This document shows positions 55,333 to 64,000 of a stretch of DNA of 64,000 nucleotides, piece after piece (the stretch's first letter is position 1; every line of letters starts with the position of its first letter). This stretch comes from JAXMAZ01 sp046350115 (GTDB lineage: Bacteria > Planctomycetota > Planctomycetia > Gemmatales > Gemmataceae): NCBI GenBank assembly GCA_046350115.1, contig JAXMAZ010000025.1:1-64000 (forward strand), written 5' to 3'. The position numbers and the translations under genes were made by a program. The notes under the pieces are model-generated. The model did not search any database, had not been told where the DNA came from, and saw only the letters and a program-made list of their open reading frames with translations.

Positions 55333-56103
55333 ATGGCAGAGGTGGTTCCCGGCGGGTACGCCCGCAAGCAGCTCGGGGGCGGGTCGTGGGCGATCCGGTT
55401 CGGCCACGCCGCCCGGTTCGCCCACGGCCGACGGCTGGTCGCCCCATACCGGGGCAGCCGGCTGCTCGACTACGGGTGCGGGGACGGCACCTTCCTGGCC
55501 CACGTCGCCGACCTGTTCCCGGCCGCGGTCGGGGCCGACCGGGCAGCCGACCATGTGGCCGACAACGTGGCCCGGTTCGCCGGCCCGCACCCCGGCATCC
55601 GGTTCCTGACGACCCGGGACCTGGCCGGCCCGGAGCACGCCGGGGCGTACCGCGTCGTCACCTGCATGGAGGTGCTGGAGCACTGCGTCCCGGCGGACAC
55701 GGACGCCGTCCTCGCCGACCTGGCCCGGCTGGTCGCCCCGGACGGGGTGGTGGTCATCAGCGTGCCGATCGAGACGGGGCCGTCGTTCGTTGTGAAGGCG
55801 ACCGCCCGCCGGCGGGCGGCCCGCCGCGGGCTGACCGACTACCGGTTTTACGAGCGGTACGCCTGGCGGGACGCGGCGCGGATGGTACTCGCCGGCCCGG
55901 GGACGGCGATCCCGCGGCCGACGTACCAGTCGGCGGACGGCCCGTTCCACTCGCACTACGGGTTCAACTGGCGGCTGCTGCGGCGACAGGTCCGCGGGCG
56001 GTTCGGGGCCGTGCGGACCACCTTCTCCCCGCTCGGCTGGCTGGGCGGGCTGGCCAGCAGCCAGGCGTGGTTCGAGTGCCGGCCGGCGGGTCAGCGGGTC
56101 TGA
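55333..56103 (+). CDS. Class I SAM-dependent methyltransferase
   Basis: A 256-residue protein. Motif I is SRLLDYGCGDGTFLAHVADL (SAM binding), motif II AVGADRAADH, and CMEVLEHCVPAD is the post-I acidic motif. The C-terminus has HYGFNWRLLRRQV. It transfers a methyl group to an unknown small molecule or protein; the sequence resembles the small ubiquinone/sugar-type methyltransferases. The start at 55333 lies close after the divergent PilZ gene. Its last 13 bases overlap, on the opposite strand, the tail of a small hydrophilic gene. Confidence 0.88.
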   Translation: MAEVVPGGYARKQLGGGSWAIRFGHAARFAHGRRLVAPYRGSRLLDYGCGDGTFLAHVADLFPAAVGADRAADHVADNVARFAGPHPGIRFLTTRDLAGPEHAGAYRVVTCMEVLEHCVPADTDAVLADLARLVAPDGVVVISVPIETGPSFVVKATARRRAARRGLTDYRFYERYAWRDAARMVLAGPGTAIPRPTYQSADGPFHSHYGFNWRLLRRQVRGRFGAVRTTFSPLGWLGGLASSQAWFECRPAGQRV

Positions 56104-56270
56104 TCGGTCGGCTGCCGGCGGGCGTCGTCCGGGTTGGTCCGCTGGTCCTGTTGCTTGTCCTTGTCGGACCGGGCGGCGGCCCCCTGGGTGGTCGTCCCCT
56201 GGTGCTGGTCCGGGTGGGCGGCGTCCTGACTGCCCGCCTTCTGCCCGCCGCGGTTCTTCTGGTCGGCCAT
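56091..56270 (-). CDS. Small hydrophilic protein (59 residues)
   Basis: A 59-residue protein, MADQKNRGGQKAGSQDAAHP and on, almost without hydrophobic residues and rich in Gln, Asp, Lys and Arg. AAGGAGG lies 7 bases ahead of the ATG, among the best ribosome-binding sites in the window. Its composition resembles stress-induced hydrophilins, but that is inference. It overlaps the 3' end of the methyltransferase gene by 13 bases on the other strand. Confidence 0.7.
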   Translation of the reverse strand: MADQKNRGGQKAGSQDAAHPDQHQGTTTQGAAARSDKDKQQDQRTNPDDARRQPTDQTR

Positions 56271-56306
56271 CGCTTGCCTCCTTGGGAATGTGGTGTCGGG
56301 GCCGGG

Positions 56307-56537
56307 CTACCGGCTGTGGTGGTCGCCGTCGTTGAGCATCCCGGGCTGCTGCCGCGAGTGCTCCCCCTTCCCCTCGAACCCGCCGAGCCGCCGTTTCGGG
56401 TCTTGCTCCTGGTCCCCGACCCCGGTGTCGGGGGCGGGTTCCGGCGGGGCGGCAGCCGGGTCGGCGAACCCCGGACCGGCCTGCGGCCGGTTGCCTGCGG
56501 GGACGGGGCTTGGGCCGCCGTGGTGTTTCCTGCTCAT
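56307..56537 (-). CDS. Small hydrophilic protein (76 residues)
   Basis: A 76-residue protein, MSRKHHGGPSPVPAGNRPQA and on, rich in Gly, Pro, His and Gln with no hydrophobic core. GAGG lies 7 bases upstream of the ATG. It precedes the 59-residue gene with a gap of 36 bases, so the two are probably cotranscribed. The function is unknown; an intrinsically disordered stress protein is plausible. The rest of the 560-base space up to the next plus-strand gene (56538-56663) shows nothing further. Confidence 0.6.
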   Translation of the reverse strand: MSRKHHGGPSPVPAGNRPQAGPGFADPAAAPPEPAPDTGVGDQEQDPKRRLGGFEGKGEHSRQQPGMLNDGDHHSR

Positions 56538-56663
56538 GGGTGCCTCGGGTCAGCGCCCCCACGTCCGGGGGGAACGGCCGACACCCGGTGCAACAGGTGT
56601 GCCGCCGCCGGCACCCGGGTTGCGTCGCGGTCGGACGGGTCCGGTCCCTTCGGAGGCGAAGCC

Positions 56664-57137
56664 GTGAGCAGTCCGATCCCCCTCACCCGGGCCGACGCCC
56701 CCGCCTGCCGGGCGGACGCGGGCGTCACCGGGTTCGCCGTCCTGTGCTGGGTGCAGGGGGTGTATTACCTGGTCACGGGCGTGTGGCCGCTCGTCAGCAT
56801 CGAAACGTTCCAGGCGGTGACCGGGCCGAAGACCGACCACCTGGCGACCGGCCGGGAGGCCGACCACTGGCTGGTGAACACGGTCGGGGTGCTGGTCACG
56901 GCGGTGGCCGTCGGGCTGCTGGTCGCCGGCTGGCGGCGGCGGCCGACCCCGGAGGTCGTGGCGCTGGGGCTGGCCGCCGCCGTGGCCCTGGCCGGGATCG
57001 ACGTGGTGTACGTCGCCCGGGGGGTGATCCCGCCGGTCTACCTGGCGGACGCGGCGGTCGAGGCGGTCCTGATCGCCGGGTGGGTGTGGGTGGCGGCTAC
57101 GCCGGCCGCGGGCCGGTCGCCGCCCGCACCCGGGTGA
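56664..57137 (+). CDS. Four-helix membrane protein of unknown function
   Basis: A 157-residue protein with four hydrophobic segments: GFAVLCWVQGVYYLVTGVW, TVGVLVTAVAVGLLVAGW, VALGLAAAVALAGIDVVYVA and VEAVLIAGWVWVA. It has no enzymatic motif. The pattern matches small four-helix integral membrane proteins common near stress genes. The GTG at 56664 follows GGAGG at 7 bases. It converges with the histidine kinase gene and overlaps its C-terminal end by 41 bases. Confidence 0.75.
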   Translation: MSSPIPLTRADAPACRADAGVTGFAVLCWVQGVYYLVTGVWPLVSIETFQAVTGPKTDHLATGREADHWLVNTVGVLVTAVAVGLLVAGWRRRPTPEVVALGLAAAVALAGIDVVYVARGVIPPVYLADAAVEAVLIAGWVWVAATPAAGRSPPAPG

Positions 57138-59944
57138 GCAGATCGGCCGGGTTGAACGGCTTGGGGACGAACTCGTACCCGTCCGACTCGGTCGGGCCGC
57201 CGTCCCCCGGGTACCCCGACATGTACAGCACCCGCACCCCGGGGCGGGCCGCCCGCACGGCCGCCGCCACCTCCCGGCCGGTCATCCCCGGCATGAGCAC
57301 GTCGGTCAGCAGCACGTCCACCGGCCCGGCGTGCGCGGCCAGCAGCCGCAGGGCGTCCGGCCCGGCCTCGGCGGCCAGCACCGTCAGCCCGTCCGCCTCC
57401 AGCACCCCGGCGGCGAACGCCCGGACGGACGGGTCGTCCTCGACCAGCAGGACGACCGGGGTGCGGGCCGGGGCGGGGGTGCGGGCCGGGGCCGGCGGCC
57501 GGGCCGGGGCGTCGGCGAACGCCGGCAGGTCCACCTCGAACGTCGTCCCGACCCCGACCGCCGAGGTGAACCGGACGGCCCCGCCGAGCGTCTGGACGAT
57601 GCCGTACACGGTGGCCAGCCCCAGCCCGGTCCCCTGGCCGACCTCCTTGGTGGTGAAGAACGGCTCGAACACCCGGGCCTGGGTCGCCTCGTCCATCCCG
57701 GAGCCGGTGTCGGCCACGGTCAGCCGGGCGGCCCCGGCCGGGGTGCGGGACGTGGCGACGGTGATCGTCCCGCCGGCCGGCATGGCGTCCCGGGCGTTCA
57801 CCACCAGGTTCATCAGCACCTGCTCGATCATCCCGGCGTCGGCCGTCACCGCCGGCACGTCGTCCGGCAGGACGACGGCCAGCCGCACCTTCGCCCCGAC
57901 CAGCCGGCGGAACAGCGGGGCGGCGTCGGCCACCACCTTGTTCAGGTCCACCCGGGAGAACTGGACGAACCGCTGCCGGCTGAACGCCAGGAGCTGGCGG
58001 GTCAGCCCGGCCGCCCGGTTGCCGGCGGCCAGGATCTCGGCCGCCAGTTGCCGGGCCGGGTGGCCGGGCGGCAGGTGGTCGACGGCCAGCTCGGCGTTCC
58101 CGCTGATGACGGTCAGCAGGTTGTTGAAGTCGTGGGCCAGCCCGCCGGCCAGCCGGCCGACCGCCTCCAGCTTCTGCACCCGCTGGGCCCGCTCCTGCAG
58201 CTTCTTCCGCTCGGTCAGGTCGCGGGCGATGGTCTGCACCCCGCCGCCGGGCAGCAGCCGGCTGGACACCTCGACCGGGACGGCCGGGCCGGCCGCCGGC
58301 CGGACGGTCAGCTCGAACGGGGCGTCCGCCCGGGCCACGAAGCTGGACCGGGCCAGCCCGGCCTGGGAGTCGGACAGGAAGTCGGCCATGGACCGGCCGA
58401 CGGCGTCCGCCTTGGGCAGCCCGAGCAGCTTCTCGGCCGCCCGGTTCAGGTCGGTCAGCCGGCCGTCCGGCCCGGTCACCCAGACGGCGTCCCCGGCCGA
58501 GTCGAACAGATCCCGGTAGCCGGCCTCCAGATGCTGTCCGACCAGCAGTTGCCGGCGGAGCTGCTCGGTCTGGCGGCGGACGGTCCGGCGGAGCAGCACC
58601 ACCCAGGCGAAGGCGGCCCCGGCCGCCGCCGCCCCGCCGCCGACGGCCGCGGCGACCCGCTCCGGCGTCCACCACGAGGGGACCGGCGGGGCGGCCGGCC
58701 CGACCTGGACGTCGTCGGCCGTCCGGGTGACCACCGCCCACTCGTTGTCCGCCGCCCCCCGCATGAGCAGGACGGCCGGCACCCCGGTCACGGCCACCCG
58801 CGCGCCGGCCGGCAGGCGGTCGGCCGGGTAGCCGGCCGGGAGGACCGCCGCGAACAGCCCGGTGCCGTCGCGGACGGTGGCGACCGGCGGGGGTCCGGGG
58901 GCCGGACGACCTCCACGACCACCCCGCCGAACCGGCCGAGCAGCCCGCGGGTCTGGCCGGCGGCCAGTTGGGCGGCCGACCACTCCCGGGGGTCGGGGTC
59001 CGGCCCCCGGCCGGTCACGGTCACGGCCGCCGCCACCAGCCGGACCCGCGGGCCGGTGATCCGGATCGTGCCCCGGACGCGCACCGGTCCCCCACCTGGC
59101 AGTCGGGGGCCGGGTGCGCGTCCGGGACCAGGCGACCACCGCCGGTGGCGTCCTGAACGAACAGGGTCGGCCCGGCCCGGCCGGTCACCACCCCGGCCAC
59201 GGCCGCCGTCCGCAGGGCCGGGTGGGTGTGGGGGGAGAACCGGCGGAGCAGGTCGGCCACCGGGACCGGCTCGGCCGGCCGGTCGTCGGGCGGCGGGTAA
59301 ACGGTGACCCGGTCGGCGGACGGGATGTACAGCCGGGGCGGGCCGGCCACCGCCCCGCGAGAGTCGAACCGGGGGACGCACACCCCGACCAGCCGGACCG
59401 GCCGGCCGACCGCCCCGCGGAGCCGGGCGGTCGCCTCCGGGCCGGGCACCCGCACCACCCCGGTCGCCTCCCCCGCCTCCACCCGCACCTCGGTGTACCC
59501 GCTGGCCGGCACGTACTCCACCCCGCGGACCACGGCCGCCACGCACACGTACTGCCCGTCCAGCCAGCGGGAGTCCTCGGCCGACAGGTCGTATGGCAGC
59601 GGGTCGGGCAGCCGGCCGCGGCCGACCACCCGGACGGCCGACGGGTCCACGCACGGGGCGAACTGGCCCGGGTCCGACACCCCGACCACCTCGACCACGT
59701 CCCCCGGGACCGGGGGCGGGCCGGAGCCGGCCGAGACGTAGACGCCGGCCGAGTCGTCCTGGAGGAAGAAGTCCCCGACGTGCGGGTTGGCGTGGGTGAC
59801 GACCCCGGTCAGCCGGACCGGCCGTCGGGCGGCGGCCGCCGCCCGGGTCAGCTCCCGCACCGCCTGGGCGGTGGTCAGCACCGGCCGGGGCGGCGGGGCC
59901 ACCTCCGGGCTGGCGGCCATCGCGAATACGAGGACGGACACCAT
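57097..59944 (-). pseudogene. Hybrid sensor histidine kinase/response regulator with two frameshifts
   Basis: The gene spans three frames. First frame, from the ATG at 59944: signal peptide and beta-rich sensor repeats (RLTGVVTHANPHVGDFFLQD) down to VPDAHPAPDCQVGDR. Second frame, 59100 to about 58905: VRVRGTIRITGPRV and on. Third frame, from about 58900: the end of the sensor domain, a transmembrane helix (AAAVGGGAAAAGAAFAWVV), a PAS domain, HisKA with GGLAHDFNN, HATPase with DTGSGM and GQGTGLGL, and a receiver with LLVEDD and LLTDVLMP. Adding one G near 59090 and one C near 58893 makes a single 949-residue frame. It is therefore likely an intact gene in nature. C-terminal end overlaps the membrane-protein gene. 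Confidence 0.85.
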
Positions 59945-60080
59945 CACCGGTTCGGCGGCGTCGGTTGGGCGGGGCGTATATCCCCCGAGTCTACTCGGCA
60001 CCGGTGTAGGCGGAATGAAAAAATCGTCTCACTCGTATCGCCACACCCCGGCCCCGTCCGGAGGACCGGCCCGGTGTCGG

Positions 60081-61211
60081 TCAGAACAGCCGCCGCTGCC
60101 GGCCGGCCCGGGCCAGCTCGGTCAGCACGGTCCGCTGCGGCGAGCTGACCGGTAGCGCCGCCAACCCGGCCGGGTCCACCCACCGGGCTTCGGCATACGC
60201 CCCGGGCCGGAACCGGCCGCCGGCGCGGGTCGCCTCCAGCACGGTCAGGGTGATCCGCCAGCGGGTGACGCCGTGCTTGACCGTCATCAACTCCGGCCCG
60301 GGGGTGATCGCGAACCCGGTCAACTCGTCCGCCACCCGCACCGCGGCCTCGCTGTCCGGTTCGCCCGGCCGCACCTCGCCGTGTGGCAACTCCCACATGT
60401 TCTGCCACCGCCTGGCGTCCGCCGGCCGGCGGCACACCAGCACCCGCCCCCGGCCGTCCCGCACCGCCACCCCGATCTCGCGGACCCGGGTCAGCTCCTT
60501 CGCCCTGGCCGGCGGCGGGATGCGGGCTTGCAGGCCGAGCCGGTTCGCCTCGCACCACTTGGCCGCCGGGCACTCGCCGCACCGCGGGGCGGCCGGCTTG
60601 CACACCGTCGCCCCGAGTTCCATCACCGCCTGGTTGAAGTCCCCGATCCGCTTGGCCGGCAGCACCGCCTCGGCCGCCGCCCACACCCACTTCTTGCCGT
60701 CGCCTTCGCGGGGGTCGCCGGGGTAGGCGAACCACCGGCTGAGCACCCGCAGGCTGTTCGCCTCGACGATCGGCAGCCGGCGGTCGAACGCCTGGGACAG
60801 CACCGCCCCGAGGATGTACCGCCCGACCCCGGGCAGGGCCGCCCACACGGTCGGGTCGTCCGGCAGGTCGCCACCGTGCCGGGCGGCGAGCTGTTTGGCC
60901 GCCGCGTGCAGGTGGCGGGCGCGGCGGTAGTAGCCCAGCCCCTCCCACAGTTTGAGCACCTGCTGCTCGTCGGCCGCGGCCAGGCTCTGCACGGTCGGGA
61001 GGGCGGCGACGAACCGCTCGAAGTACGGGCCGACGGCCGCAACGGTCGTCTGCTGAAGCATCACCTCGCTGACCCAGATGCGGTACGGGTCGCGGTCCTG
61101 CCGCCAGGCAAGCGGCCGCTGGTGGCGGTCGAACCACCGCAGCAGGGCGGCGCGAAGGGCGGGCACGGTGCGGGCGGACCAGCCAGGCGGGAGGGTGAAT
61201 GAGACGGACAA
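60081..61211 (-). CDS. mutY: A/G-specific adenine glycosylase
   Basis: About 376 residues. The glycosylase domain has WVSEVMLQQTTVAAVGPYFE with the catalytic Glu, then the helix-hairpin-helix (ALPGVGRYILGAVLSQ) and DFNQAVMELG with the catalytic Asp. The iron-sulfur cluster is CKPAAPRCGECPAAKWC (C-x6-C-x2-C-x5-C). A NUDIX-like C-terminal domain (WELPHGEVRPGEPDSEAAV) recognises 8-oxoguanine. It removes adenine mispaired with 8-oxoguanine. The TTG at 61211 is the likely start; a GTG about 14 codons further in is possible. It follows a nested palindrome. Confidence 0.93.
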   Translation of the reverse strand: MSVSFTLPPGWSARTVPALRAALLRWFDRHQRPLAWRQDRDPYRIWVSEVMLQQTTVAAVGPYFERFVAALPTVQSLAAADEQQVLKLWEGLGYYRRARHLHAAAKQLAARHGGDLPDDPTVWAALPGVGRYILGAVLSQAFDRRLPIVEANSLRVLSRWFAYPGDPREGDGKKWVWAAAEAVLPAKRIGDFNQAVMELGATVCKPAAPRCGECPAAKWCEANRLGLQARIPPPARAKELTRVREIGVAVRDGRGRVLVCRRPADARRWQNMWELPHGEVRPGEPDSEAAVRVADELTGFAITPGPELMTVKHGVTRWRITLTVLEATRAGGRFRPGAYAEARWVDPAGLAALPVSSPQRTVLTELARAGRQRRLF

Positions 61212-61260
61212 GACAACACTCTCGAACGCTCGAATCGGACCGGAAAAGGGGACGGCCCCG

Positions 61261-61476
61261 GTCCGGAGCCGCGGTGCGGCGGCAGATGCGTAGCCAGCGC
61301 AGCCCCTGGTCGGGACGGCAAATTGGCTCAAGCCCCGGAGGGGCGACAGAACGGCCAACACCTGCCGTCCTGGACGGGTTCTGTCGCCCCTCCGGGGCTT
61401 CGGGGGCAGGCGACCGGTCTACCAGGGGCTTGCGCCCCCATGGCTACGCATCTGCCGCCGCTCCGCGGCTCCGGAC
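61261..61476. repeat. Composite nested palindrome of about 216 bases
   Basis: The outer arms (61261-61296, GTCCGGAGCCGCGGTGCGGC and on, and 61441-61476) and the inner arms (61331-61352, AGCCCCGGAGGGGCGACAGA and on, and 61378-61399) both pair. It fills most of the gap between mutY and the FHA gene. Its size and nested plan match 25881-26080, though the arms differ. Confidence 0.85.
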
Positions 61477-61497
61477 CCGTGCGCGCCGGAATGAGCA

Positions 61498-61525
61498 ACG
61501 CCCCCGGCATCCGGGCCGGGGGCGT
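61498..61525. terminator. Hairpin downstream of the FHA gene
   Basis: ACGCCCCCGGC and GCCGGGGGCGT pair across a 6-base loop. It lies 28 bases past the FHA stop on the minus strand. It has no T-run, so it is probably a weak or Rho-assisted terminator. Confidence 0.45.
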
Positions 61526-61552
61526 CGGGGAGAGAGAGCACGGGGGGCGGGG

Positions 61553-62224
61553 CTACTTCGGCCGCCGCATGTACTTCCGCAACAGGTCAGCCGCGGCGGA
61601 CGAGGACTCCGCCTTGCTCGGGATCTTCTTCTCGTCCTTCTTGCCGGCCTCGGCCAGCTTTTGCGCGTCCACCGACGGCAGTTCCATGACCGTGCTGCCG
61701 CCGGGCACGTCGCCGCTGGACGGCTCTTCGTCCCCCATGCCGAGCAGCATGGCGGCGATGTGGTCGTTGTCCTCGGCCCCGGCGGCCGCCTTGGCCGGCT
61801 TCGGGGCGGGGGCGGGGGCCGGAGCGGCGGGCACCTTCGGCTGGGCCGCCGGGGTCGGCTTCGGGGCGGCCGCCGGCGGGCTGACCGCCTTCAGGGCGTC
61901 CGGCAGCGGGGTGCTGTCCGACGGGCCGACGCTCAGGATGTTGACGGTGAAGTCGAGCGGCCCGACCTTCAGCCGGTCCCCGGACGCCAGCGGGGTTTCG
62001 GCGGTGACCGGCTGGTCGTTCAGGAAGGTGCCGTTGGTGCTGCCGAAATCGGTGACGAACACCTGGCCGTCCCGGACGTAGATGCCACAGTGCTTCTTGC
62101 TGATCGCCGGGCTGGCCGGCCGCAACTGACAGACCTCGTCCCGGCCGATCAGGAATTGCGCCCCGCCGACCGGGATGACCGTCCCCTGCCGAACCCCCGA
62201 GGCGACGACGAGTTGGACTTTCAT
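61553..62224 (-). CDS. FHA domain protein
   Basis: A 223-residue protein. The N-terminal 100 residues form a forkhead-associated domain: FLIGRDEVCQLRPASPAISKKHC (the GR and SxxH phospho-recognition residues), then DFGSTNGTFLND. It binds phosphothreonine on partner proteins, commonly those of Ser/Thr kinases, several of which are encoded here. The middle is a Pro/Ala/Lys-rich linker, and the C-terminus is a helical stretch (AAADLLRKYMRRPK). The ATG at 62224 follows GGAGGC at about 11 bases. It is divergent from the solute-binding gene. Confidence 0.88.
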   Translation of the reverse strand: MKVQLVVASGVRQGTVIPVGGAQFLIGRDEVCQLRPASPAISKKHCGIYVRDGQVFVTDFGSTNGTFLNDQPVTAETPLASGDRLKVGPLDFTVNILSVGPSDSTPLPDALKAVSPPAAAPKPTPAAQPKVPAAPAPAPAPKPAKAAAGAEDNDHIAAMLLGMGDEEPSSGDVPGGSTVMELPSVDAQKLAEAGKKDEKKIPSKAESSSAAADLLRKYMRRPK

Positions 62225-62425
62225 GGCTGACAGGTGCCTCCGCACACCGCCGGGCGGGCCGGGCCGAAGGCCGGGCTGGGTCCGGGACAACAGGGAGAGG
62301 GTGTACCCGGGACACGGACCGGGGGCCGGCGGCGAGTGGCGTCCGGCCAGGTGGTTCCGTGTGTAAAACTACTCGGGAACTTCGCGCGTCCTGACACGAT
62401 CATAGTAATCGCACCCGGAGCCTCG

Positions 62426-63907
62426 ATGCAATCACTGTTTTTTCGCGCGGCCGTTATTGCGGCCCTGTCCGCCGGGCTGGCCGGGTGCGGCGGCGGGTCG
62501 TCGGCCCCGCCGGCGGTCGCCCCGACGCCCCCGACCTCCGGGGCGACGCTGACGATCGCGTGTGCCGACCCGGCGTTCGCCAAGGCGGTGGCCGACCGCG
62601 CCAACGGGTGGGCCGGCCGGTCCGGGGCGGCGATCCGGGTCGAGTCTAAGCCCCCGGCCGCCGTCTCCGGGGCGGACCTGGCGGTCGTCCGCCCGGCCGA
62701 GCTGGGCGAGCTGGCCGCCGCCGGGAGGCTCGTCCCGCTCCCGCAGTCGCTCCAGGCCGTCGACCACCCGCTGCAGTGGCCCCGTATCGCGTCGGTGTTT
62801 CGGCAGAATTTAACCGGGTGGGGCGGGCAAGTCCAGGGAATACCGCTCGCCGGCGACGGATTCGTCCTGATCTACCGGTCGGACCGATTCTCCGACCCGG
62901 CTACGGCGGCCGCGTTCCAGATGAAGGTCGGCCGGCCGCTCGCCCCGCCGGCCACCTGGGAGGACGCGGCCGAGGTGGCCGAGTTCTTCGCCACAACGTC
63001 CGGCAAGCCGAGCCTGCCGCCCGTCCCGGCCGACCCGGACCGGCTGCTGGCCGAGTACAACCACGTCGCCGCCTGCTACGACCGGCCGGCGATGACCGAC
63101 ACCGACCTGGCGGCCACCAAGGGGGCGGCCCTGGCGCTCGGGTTCCACACCGACCCGGCGACCGGGGCGGCCCGGGTCGGCGCCCCCGGGTTCCGGGCGG
63201 CGGCCGGGTGGCTCGGCCGGGTGGCCAAGTTCCGGGCGACCGGCCCCGACGACCCGGTGGCCGCGCTGGACACGGGAACCGCGGCGTTCGGGGTGCTGTC
63301 GCTGGCCGAGATCGGGCGGCTGCCGAAGGGGCCGGACGGGGCGGTGGACGCCCGGTTCGGGGTGGCCCCGATCCCCGGCAGCCGGGCGTACTTCGGCCCG
63401 GACGCCAAGCCCCGGCTGGCCGCCCGGGGGGTGAACCTGGTGCCGTACCTGGGCGGCGGCGGGTGGGTCGGGGTGGTGTTCGGGTCGTCCCCGAACCAGC
63501 CGGCCGCGTGGGACCTGCTGGCCGACCTGGCGGCCCCGGCGTCGGCCACCGCCCTGCTCAGCAACCCGGCCCTCGGGGTCGGCCCGTTCCGGACCGAGCA
63601 CGTGTCCGCCGAGCGGACCGCCCAGTGGCAGCGGTACGGGTTCGACGCCGACCGCAACCGGGCGCTGGCCGCCGCCGTCCGGGAGTACGTCGGGCTGGGG
63701 CTGGTGAACCCGGCCCTGGTGCTCCGCACCCCGGACCAGCGGCCGCTGATGGCCGCCCTGGCGGACGCCGTCCGCCAGGCGGCGACCGGCCAGGTGCCGG
63801 CCGAGCAGGCGATCGACCAGGCGGTCGCCGCGTGGACGGCGCACGACGCCGGCGTGCCGGCGGACGAGCTGAAGAAGTGGCGGCGGAACGCGGCCGGCCA
63901 GCGGTGA
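62426..63907 (+). CDS. Extracellular solute-binding lipoprotein
   Basis: A 493-residue protein with a lipoprotein signal ending in LAGC (Cys21). The remainder has the two-lobed look of a periplasmic binding protein: TLTIACADPAFAKAVADRAN near the N-terminus, VQGIPLAGDGFVLIYRSDRF, and a later lobe (GVNLVPYLGGGGWVGVVFG). No ABC permease follows within the window, so the transporter or pathway is unknown; it might be a sugar-type binder. CGGAG lies upstream of the ATG. The FHA gene is transcribed away from it. Confidence 0.82.
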   Translation: MQSLFFRAAVIAALSAGLAGCGGGSSAPPAVAPTPPTSGATLTIACADPAFAKAVADRANGWAGRSGAAIRVESKPPAAVSGADLAVVRPAELGELAAAGRLVPLPQSLQAVDHPLQWPRIASVFRQNLTGWGGQVQGIPLAGDGFVLIYRSDRFSDPATAAAFQMKVGRPLAPPATWEDAAEVAEFFATTSGKPSLPPVPADPDRLLAEYNHVAACYDRPAMTDTDLAATKGAALALGFHTDPATGAARVGAPGFRAAAGWLGRVAKFRATGPDDPVAALDTGTAAFGVLSLAEIGRLPKGPDGAVDARFGVAPIPGSRAYFGPDAKPRLAARGVNLVPYLGGGGWVGVVFGSSPNQPAAWDLLADLAAPASATALLSNPALGVGPFRTEHVSAERTAQWQRYGFDADRNRALAAAVREYVGLGLVNPALVLRTPDQRPLMAALADAVRQAATGQVPAEQAIDQAVAAWTAHDAGVPADELKKWRRNAAGQR

Positions 63908-64000
63908 GGCGTCCGGCCCCCGGCCACTCAGCCGGGTAGCCGTTCGAGTCCCCTCGCCACGACCCGTCGGACGGTGATCCGGTCAGGCTCCCGCGGAGCT
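63908..64000. other. Window end, no gene resolved
   Basis: The last 93 bases contain no reading frame with support. A short stretch GTTCGAGTCCCCTCGCCAC resembles the 3' end of a tRNA, but its 5' partner is not here and the T-stem does not pair well. Confidence 0.4.

Noticed and set aside
63938..63962. tRNA-like 3' end (GTTCGAGTCCCCTCGCCAC)
   Set aside because: No matching acceptor or anticodon arm is found upstream, and the T-stem does not pair. It may be a tRNA fragment at the window edge, but cannot be called.

Overview
The window comes from a very GC-rich member of the Planctomycetota, most likely family Gemmataceae. The pointers are a DUF1501 protein with a twin-arginine leader, a DUF1571 protein, a PEP-CTERM protease, an RTX-type protein with a planctomycete N-terminal motif, ECF sigma factors tied to Ser/Thr kinases, and a zinc-ribbon/Lys-rich/membrane protein. 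The genome is peppered with palindromic repeats of the kind common in Gemmata relatives. No rRNA, complete tRNA or CRISPR array was seen. Species cannot be named from this sequence alone.

Layout. 0.1-11.3 kb: envelope hypotheticals, a DUF72 protein, a frameshifted metallo-beta-lactamase hydrolase, a cupin/HAD pair, a UbiD decarboxylase and a sulfatase. 11.5-17.6 kb: a signalling block with a multi-PAS hybrid histidine kinase, an ECF sigma factor, and a divergent membrane Ser/Thr kinase carrying an anti-sigma-type zinc finger. 17.8-25.7 kb: secreted proteins (RTX-type protein, M14 carboxypeptidase, DUF1501) and a Uma2 nuclease. 26.1-32.0 kb: sugar-nucleotide genes (a GHMP-kinase/UDP-sugar pyrophosphorylase fusion and a divergent GalU relative) and trpE. 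32.1-41.5 kb: a toxin-antitoxin-like pair, a PEP-CTERM trypsin-like protease, an MFS transporter, a sigma factor fused to secretin-like repeats, an outer-membrane barrel, a glyoxalase-II-like hydrolase and a BI-1 channel-like protein. 41.6-46.4 kb: a less GC-rich accessory island with a Panacea-domain operon, a SWIM-type transposase, a ribbon-helix-helix protein, and an XRE-ImmA/IrrE protein coupled to an unknown partner. 46.6-64 kb: DUF1571, CoxG-like, fatty-acid desaturase, Uma2, polyphosphate kinase, a split Ser/Thr kinase, PilZ, methyltransferase, two tiny hydrophilic proteins, a second hybrid histidine kinase (double frameshift), MutY, FHA and a solute-binding lipoprotein.

Two themes run through the window. 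First, several families of inverted-repeat elements sit between genes, run into stop codons, and in two cases lie inside coding sequences: in frame within ubiD, and with loss of frame in a Ser/Thr kinase. Second, three genes carry single-base frameshifts (four in all) that a +1 base in a nearby G/C run would repair, so they may be base-call errors rather than true decay. The best candidates for undescribed biology are the coding-sequence palindromes, the 41.6-46.4 kb island with its two toxin-antitoxin-like operons, and the sigma-factor/secretin fusion.
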